A stretch of DNA of 64,000 nucleotides. It comes from Rhizobium sp. JAB6 (lineage in GTDB: Bacteria > Pseudomonadota > Alphaproteobacteria > Rhizobiales > Rhizobiaceae). The notes beneath the pieces are model-generated. The model did not search any database. It saw only the letters and a list, made by a program, of their open reading frames with translations, and was not told where the DNA came from. Made by a program: the position numbers and the translations under genes. Below, piece by piece: positions 59,363-64,000 of the stretch (within the stretch, counting starts at the first letter, position 1; every line of letters begins with the position of its first letter). Location: positions 248,001-312,000 of the forward strand of contig NZ_PYJQ01000005.1 of the NCBI RefSeq assembly GCF_003024605.1. The letters are read 5' to 3'.

Positions 59363-60550
59363 TTAGTCGTTCGAGGAAACCTTGAGGCCGATGACCTGCG
59401 GGATCGTCGTCGGCGCGCCCATGGCGGCACCGATGATCATCGGCACCGGCACCGGCTTGCCGGGAGCGGCGGTGACCGTCAGGCTCTTTGGATTGTCGAG
59501 ATAAGCGCTTACTGCTGCCGAAACGGCATTTTGCAGTTCCGGAATGTTGAGCTGCGCCATCATGATCGGCGTCATGGCCTTCAACGTGTCGGCGAGCTGC
59601 TTGCCCGTGACGCCCTGCTGCTTGCCAGCGAAATCGAGCGCGCGTGCCGTGATCGACGCGTCGTCGAAGCGGATCTGGGCACTGTTGAAGGTGAGCTGCT
59701 GCAGCAGGCCGAGCATGGCGAGACCGGCCGACTGCTGTGCTTCCTGCTTATTCGGATTGGAGCGAACCGTCTTCATCGCATCCTGCAGCGATTTAGCGAA
59801 AGCGGGCGTGTAGCCCGAGATGCTGAAGGCGAGGTTCAGCTTGCCGATGTCCCTGAAGTCCAAGGAGTATTCGGCGATGTTGATGGTGCCGGGTCCCATG
59901 TCCCAGCTTCCCTTCATGGAAATCGTGCCGTCGATCTGCTGCAGCTTCAGCGCCTCGATGGCTTCCTTGGTCTTGGCATCGTCGACCTTGCTGAGATCCG
60001 CCTTGATGCCGTTGATCTTGGCATCGAAATCCAGCCCCGACTTGTCGTCGCGCTTCTTCAGGTTGGCGTCGGCGCCCTCGATCGAGAACACCTCGACATC
60101 GTCCTTGGTGACGGAGACGGCGCCGGCATGGGCGCTCTTGTAGTAGAGCAGCGAGCTCAGGTCGCCCTTGCTCGTGTCGGCCGGGATCTCGACGCCGCTC
60201 AGCTTGAGGTCGGTAGCGGAAACAGTGGCGCCGTCCTTTTCGAAGTCGACATCCGCGAAATCGATTTCCTCGATCGTGTAGCCACCGTTGTTTTCCTCGA
60301 CGCCGTCCATGGTTATGTCGCCGAGCGGAATGCTGTCTTCCACGCCGGCTGGCTTGAAGCTCGCGCCCTTCAGTGTCACCGTGCTGCCGTCGACATCGAT
60401 GCCCGTAGCGGCAATCGAACCGCCCTGCTGGCCGTAGACGTCGTTGATCTTCTTCAGCAGATCATTGCCGTCGAGCGCAAAGGCCGAGCTGGCGAAAGAC
60501 AGGATAGCGGCACTGCAAAGCATAAGCCGCGTAGTCCGGTAGAAAGTCAT
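59363..60550 (-). CDS. Secreted protein of unknown function
   Basis: The 395-residue protein has a signal peptide (CSAAILSFASSAFALDG) and no membrane segment after it, so it should be periplasmic. The body is beta-rich with repeated phrases such as ITMDGVEENNGGYTIEEIDF and NLKKRDDKSGLDFDAKINGI, suggestive of a long curved sheet. It ends in a Pro-rich segment PVPVPMIIGAAMGAPTTIPQ. I do not recognise a family with confidence. It is divergent from parC, across 234 bp. Confidence 0.8.
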   Translation of the reverse strand: MTFYRTTRLMLCSAAILSFASSAFALDGNDLLKKINDVYGQQGGSIAATGIDVDGSTVTLKGASFKPAGVEDSIPLGDITMDGVEENNGGYTIEEIDFADVDFEKDGATVSATDLKLSGVEIPADTSKGDLSSLLYYKSAHAGAVSVTKDDVEVFSIEGADANLKKRDDKSGLDFDAKINGIKADLSKVDDAKTKEAIEALKLQQIDGTISMKGSWDMGPGTINIAEYSLDFRDIGKLNLAFSISGYTPAFAKSLQDAMKTVRSNPNKQEAQQSAGLAMLGLLQQLTFNSAQIRFDDASITARALDFAGKQQGVTGKQLADTLKAMTPIMMAQLNIPELQNAVSAAVSAYLDNPKSLTVTAAPGKPVPVPMIIGAAMGAPTTIPQVIGLKVSSND

Positions 60551-60784
60551 TATGGCGTTTCCTCTTCAAGCCGATGGTCGTTTGGGCGGGGGAGTACAGA
60601 TTGAGCGTGTGCTGCGCTGACTTATATTGATTTTTCTTTGAAAATCCAATGACAATGAATGTTGAAGGCATGTGCAGCAAAAATGCATCGGTCGCCGTCC
60701 CGCAAGGGGACTGGAAGGCCTTCATCCACAGGTGCTTTCCACCGATTTCTTGCCCGGAATCGCCATCTCTTATAGTCAAGAACC

Positions 60785-63043
60785 ATGGGAAAAAATCTGA
60801 CACCGCCGCCCGGTGACGGCGACGACAATATCCTTCCGGTCGATCTGAAGGCCGCGCTCGAAGAGCGTTACCTGGCCTATGCCTTGTCGACGATTACGCA
60901 ACGCGCGCTCCCCGATGTTCGCGACGGGCTGAAGCCGGTGCATCGCCGGATCGTCTATGCGATGAGCGAGATGGGGTTGCGCCCGAACGCCGCCTTCCGC
61001 AAATGCGCGAAGATCGTCGGCGAGGTGATGGGTAACTATCACCCGCATGGCGATCAGTCGATCTATGATGCGCTGGCGCGCCTCGCGCAGGATTTCTCGC
61101 AGCGCTATACTTTGGTGAACGGCCAGGGCAATTTCGGCAATATCGACGGCGACAGCCCCGCCGCGATGCGTTACACCGAATCCAAGATGACGGCGGTTTC
61201 CGAACTGCTGCTCGAAGGCATCGATCAGGACGCGGTCGATTTTCGCGATACCTATGACGAGTCGAATTCCGAGCCGGTCGTCCTGCCCGGCGCTTTCCCG
61301 AACCTGCTCGCCAACGGCTCCTCGGGTATTGCCGTCGGCATGGCGACGTCGATCCCGCCCCATAACGTCCACGAGATCTGCGACGCCGCCCTGCATCTGA
61401 TCAGGGATCGCGATGCGACGGTCGAGAAGCTGGTGGAACTGTATATTCCAGGTCCGGACTTTCCGACCGGCGGCATCATCATCGATGATCGTCAGAGCAT
61501 CATCGAAAGCTATAAAACCGGCCGTGGCGGCTTCCGCGTCCGGTCCAAATGGGAGATCGAGGATCTTGGCCGTGGCGGCTATCAGATCGTCGTTACGGAA
61601 ATTCCGTTCCAGGTGCAGAAGTCGCGGCTGATCGAAAAGATCGCCGAACTGCTGCTGGCGCGCAAGCTGCCGCTGCTCGAAGATGTGCGCGATGAATCCG
61701 CCGAGGATATCCGCGTCGTTCTCGTGCCGAAGAGCCGCACGGTCGACGCGACGATCCTTATGGAATCGATGTTCAAGCTGACCGAGCTGGAAAGTCGCTT
61801 TCCACTCAACATGAACGTCCTGTCCATGGGCCGCATCCCCAAGGTCATGGCATTGAACGAAGTGCTGAGGGAATGGCTGGACCATCGCCGCGAAGTCCTG
61901 CTGCGCCGTTCGCGTTTCCGGCTCGCCGCCATCGAAAAGCGCCTCGAAATTCTCGGCGGTCTGCTGGTCGCCTATCTCAACATCGATGAGGTTATCGCCA
62001 TCATCCGTGAGGAGGACGAGCCGAAGCCCGTCATGATGGAGCGGTTCGGTCTCACGGACAATCAGGTCGAGGCGATCCTCAACATGCGGCTGCGCTCCCT
62101 GCGCAAGCTGGAAGAATTCGAGATCCGCAAGGAATTCGACGGCCTGACCAAGGAGAAGGCCGATATCGAGGCATTGCTCGCCTCGGAAGAAAAGCAGTGG
62201 CAGACGGTGTCGTGGGAAATCGGCGAGGTGAAGAAGAAATTCGCCAAGGCGACCGAGATCGGCCGCCGCCGCACCCAGTTTGCCGAAGCGCCGGAAGCCG
62301 ACGATGCCGCCATCCAGCAGGCGATGATCGAGAAAGAGCCGATCACCGTCGTCGTTTCGGAAAAGGGGTGGATCCGTGCCCTCAAGGGCCACATCTCCGA
62401 TACGTCTTCGCTGACCTTCAAGGAAGGCGATGGCCTCAAGGTTGCCTTCCCGGCGCAGACGACCGACAAGATCCTCATCATTACGACGGGCGGCAAGGCC
62501 TATACGCTGGGTGGCGACAAGCTGCCTGGCGGCCGCGGCCATGGCGAGCCGCTGCGCATCATGATCGACATGGAGAACGATCAGGATGTGCTGACCGCCT
62601 TCGTCCATGATCCGCAACGCAAGCAGATAATCGCATCGACCGCGGGCAATGGCTTCATCGTTGCCGAGGCGGAACTGGGCGCCAATACCCGCAAGGGCAA
62701 GCAGATCATGAATGTCTCCTATCCTGACGAAACGAAGCTTCTGGTTCCGGTTTCGGGCGATCATGTCGCCGTGGTCGGCGAGAACCGCAAGATGGTGATC
62801 TTCCCGCTGTCGCAGGTGCCGGAAATGTCGCGCGGCAAGGGCGTGCGCCTGCAGCGCTACAAGGATGGCGGGATCGCCGATATCAGGTGTTTTGCGATCG
62901 CCGATGGTCTGACCTGGGAAGACAGCGCCGGCCGCACCTTCACCAAGACCAAAGACGAATTGGTGGAATGGCTGGGCGACCGCGCCGGTGCCGGCAGAGC
63001 GGTGCCGAAGGGTTTCCCGAGAAGCGGCCGGTTTTCAGGGTGA
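60785..63043 (+). CDS. parC: DNA topoisomerase IV subunit A
   Basis: ParC, with ParE, unlinks daughter chromosomes. The 752 residues have the type IIA core with the active Tyr130 after Arg129 in AAMRYTESK, and a shortened C-terminal propeller without the GyrA-box, which separates it from GyrA. The N-terminus [20 protein letters not shown] is typical of alphaproteobacterial ParC. The gene is monocistronic here; parE is not in the window. Confidence 0.95.
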   Translation: MGKNLTPPPGDGDDNILPVDLKAALEERYLAYALSTITQRALPDVRDGLKPVHRRIVYAMSEMGLRPNAAFRKCAKIVGEVMGNYHPHGDQSIYDALARLAQDFSQRYTLVNGQGNFGNIDGDSPAAMRYTESKMTAVSELLLEGIDQDAVDFRDTYDESNSEPVVLPGAFPNLLANGSSGIAVGMATSIPPHNVHEICDAALHLIRDRDATVEKLVELYIPGPDFPTGGIIIDDRQSIIESYKTGRGGFRVRSKWEIEDLGRGGYQIVVTEIPFQVQKSRLIEKIAELLLARKLPLLEDVRDESAEDIRVVLVPKSRTVDATILMESMFKLTELESRFPLNMNVLSMGRIPKVMALNEVLREWLDHRREVLLRRSRFRLAAIEKRLEILGGLLVAYLNIDEVIAIIREEDEPKPVMMERFGLTDNQVEAILNMRLRSLRKLEEFEIRKEFDGLTKEKADIEALLASEEKQWQTVSWEIGEVKKKFAKATEIGRRRTQFAEAPEADDAAIQQAMIEKEPITVVVSEKGWIRALKGHISDTSSLTFKEGDGLKVAFPAQTTDKILIITTGGKAYTLGGDKLPGGRGHGEPLRIMIDMENDQDVLTAFVHDPQRKQIIASTAGNGFIVAEAELGANTRKGKQIMNVSYPDETKLLVPVSGDHVAVVGENRKMVIFPLSQVPEMSRGKGVRLQRYKDGGIADIRCFAIADGLTWEDSAGRTFTKTKDELVEWLGDRAGAGRAVPKGFPRSGRFSG

Positions 63044-63148
63044 GGATCGGTTGAGCTAAGCTCGAACAATCGGCCGGCTGGGCCGATTGCAGCGACGAAC
63101 GCCCTGAGCCCCAGCGAAGGCCGGCGTGTTGCGGCTGATGGGATAGTG

Positions 63149-63541
63149 TCATCGGGCCAACAGAACGCTGAAATCTCTCAGGAATTGCGTCGCACCTATC
63201 TCGTCGATTTCTCCGGCCGCGACACCCAATACAAAGGTCACGACCATTCCATCGTCGGCGTCAATCAGATAGCCGTTGATGTAGAGAAATGTGAAGGCAG
63301 CCAGATATCCAGTTCTTTTATTGCCGTCGGAAAAAGGATGGTTTCGTACAAAGCCATAAAGATATGCAGCAGCCAGAGCGAATACGTCATTTTCGCCATC
63401 TGCAGCCTTGTTCAGTGGGCGCGCCAGCGCCGCCTCCAGACCATTCTCGTCCTTTAGGCCCGACAATCCGCCATGCTCGGCGATCTGCTCTTCGTGCATG
63501 ATCTCAATGGCTTCGCGGGAGAGCCATTTGTATTCGGTCAT
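63149..63541 (-). CDS. Doc-type (Fic fold) toxin
   Basis: The 130-residue protein has the Doc signature HPFSDGNKRT at residues 68-77, starting at His68, and the helical fold of the death-on-curing family. P1 Doc phosphorylates elongation factor Tu. The ATG overlaps the stop of the small gene at 63538-63759 as ATGA, the usual toxin-after-antitoxin coupling. The partner is an AbrB-like protein, not a Phd. Confidence 0.9.
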   Translation of the reverse strand: MTEYKWLSREAIEIMHEEQIAEHGGLSGLKDENGLEAALARPLNKAADGENDVFALAAAYLYGFVRNHPFSDGNKRTGYLAAFTFLYINGYLIDADDGMVVTFVLGVAAGEIDEIGATQFLRDFSVLLAR

Positions 63542-63759
63542 TTTGCGAGCTCGCGCAGAGCGGCACGATATTTCTGCATGCCAAGTCTTGCCGCACGCAA
63601 CTGCTCGGCAAGATCGGCGCGCTCGGGAATCAGTTCGATATTGCCGTTCACTTCCCGTATTTCGAATGCATCGCCGTTCTTCAGGCCAAGCCTTTGGAGA
63701 ACTTCCTTCGGAATAATCACGCCTTCGGAATTGCCGATCTTGCGGATGGTAACGTTCAT
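63538..63759 (-). CDS. AbrB/MazE-type antitoxin
   Basis: The 73-residue product, counted from the ATG at 63759, starts NVTIRKIGNSEGVIIPKEVL, a swapped-hairpin AbrB/MazE DNA-binding domain, and has a charged C-terminal tail (about 45-73) likely to wrap the toxin. The ribosome site AGGAG sits six bases before this ATG; an ATG at 63765 would have no spacing. It precedes and overlaps the Doc-type gene and probably represses the pair. Confidence 0.88.
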   Translation of the reverse strand: MNVTIRKIGNSEGVIIPKEVLQRLGLKNGDAFEIREVNGNIELIPERADLAEQLRAARLGMQKYRAALRELAK

Positions 63760-63773
63760 GTTCATCTCCTGTG

Positions 63774-63790
63774 TAATAACATAGTTATAA
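63774..63790. promoter_or_regulatory. Candidate operator of the toxin-antitoxin pair
   Basis: TAATAAC (63774-63780) and GTTATAA (63784-63790) form an imperfect inverted repeat of six pairs in seven, spaced by ATA, 14 bp upstream of the antitoxin ATG. An AT-rich palindrome here is where an AbrB-type autorepressor would bind. Confidence 0.5.
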
Positions 63791-63808
63791 CATGTGATGA
63801 GGGCGACT

Positions 63809-64000
63809 TCAATGCGCGAGGCTCTGCGCGCTGATTGCCGCTCTGGCCTTGACCCGCGCCTGCCAGAGCGAGTGAGCGGCCAGCGCCAGGATCAGAATGG
63901 CACCACCGGCGAGCGTCATGTTGGTCGGCGCCTCCAAAAAGATCAGCCAGACCCAGATCGGCGCCAGGATCGTTTCCAGAAGGTAGAACATCGCCACTTC
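63809..64000 (-). CDS. EamA/DMT-family transporter, C-terminal part (runs off the window)
   Basis: The last 63 codons of a reverse gene enter from the right edge. The sequence has two membrane segments (IWVWLIFLEAP and LAGGAILILALAAH) and the ETILAPIWVWL block typical of the end of EamA drug/metabolite transporters. The first part is outside the window, so the substrate cannot be inferred. Confidence 0.8.
   Translation of the reverse strand, partial: EVAMFYLLETILAPIWVWLIFLEAPTNMTLAGGAILILALAAHSLWQARVKARAAISAQSLAH

Noticed and set aside
60776..62764. Very long open frame on the reverse strand opposite parC
   Set aside because: High GC with third-position bias creates open frames opposite real genes. 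The sequence has no family motifs, and parC is complete on the other strand. Similar long frames opposite pepA, ppk1, the molybdopterin oxidoreductase and phnM were rejected for the same reason.

Overview
The window reads as a stretch of core chromosome from an alphaproteobacterium of the Rhizobiaceae, most like Rhizobium. The reasons are GC-rich coding, a RopB/Omp25-type outer membrane protein, an HdaA-type DnaA regulator, the lptF-lptG-lptD-surA-pdxA-rsmA gene order, a TakP-type TRAP transporter, and intergenic palindromes of the kind scattered through rhizobial genomes. The species call is inference; no rRNA or tRNA gene was seen.

Layout. 1-284 is the start of an aldo/keto reductase that leaves the window. 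477-7175 is a forward fatty-acid and envelope block (fabD, fabG, acpP, fabF, mltG, yicC, gmk). It meets a reverse block at 7182-14860 (lptF, lptG, lptD, a SurA-like chaperone, pdxA, rsmA) for LPS export and outer membrane assembly. A decayed PAP2 phosphatase gene follows, then pepA and holC, a GrpB-family gene, a sugar 1-dehydrogenase, and a TRAP transporter whose permeases and binding protein are transcribed toward each other. 23.2-30.1 kb holds a polysaccharide deacetylase lipoprotein, an ABC-F ATPase, a small protein of unknown function, a DinB-like protein, ndk, a lipoprotein coupled to a CGNR regulator, and a lone LivH-like permease. 30.0-34.5 kb is a reverse operon (folM-like SDR, uvrC, pgsA, moaD, moaE).

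From 34.8 kb come ropB, a GST, rlmJ, and a forward group of molybdopterin oxidoreductase, Nudix hydrolase and a solitary phnM. purM-purN lie on the reverse strand, followed by a forward run of AI-2E-type permease, hdaA, ppk1 and ppx. After these are a phytase-like esterase, a class III adenylate cyclase, rnd and a multicopper oxidase, all reverse. 54.8-55.4 kb has a DUF559 nuclease beside a 260-bp palindrome-rich element. aspS, a divergent serine hydrolase/TetR pair, a secreted protein of unknown function and parC follow. The window ends with a Doc-type toxin paired with an AbrB-type antitoxin and the end of an EamA transporter.

Most of this is housekeeping DNA in familiar order. I did not find a large undescribed system. 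The points most worth a second look are the palindromic element at 55155-55414, the stem-loop family with a fixed loop and changed stems at 17201 and 31551, the Doc/AbrB pairing, the orphan LivH permease, the orphan small protein at 26161-26661, the Mop/Nudix/PhnM group, and the decayed PAP2 gene.
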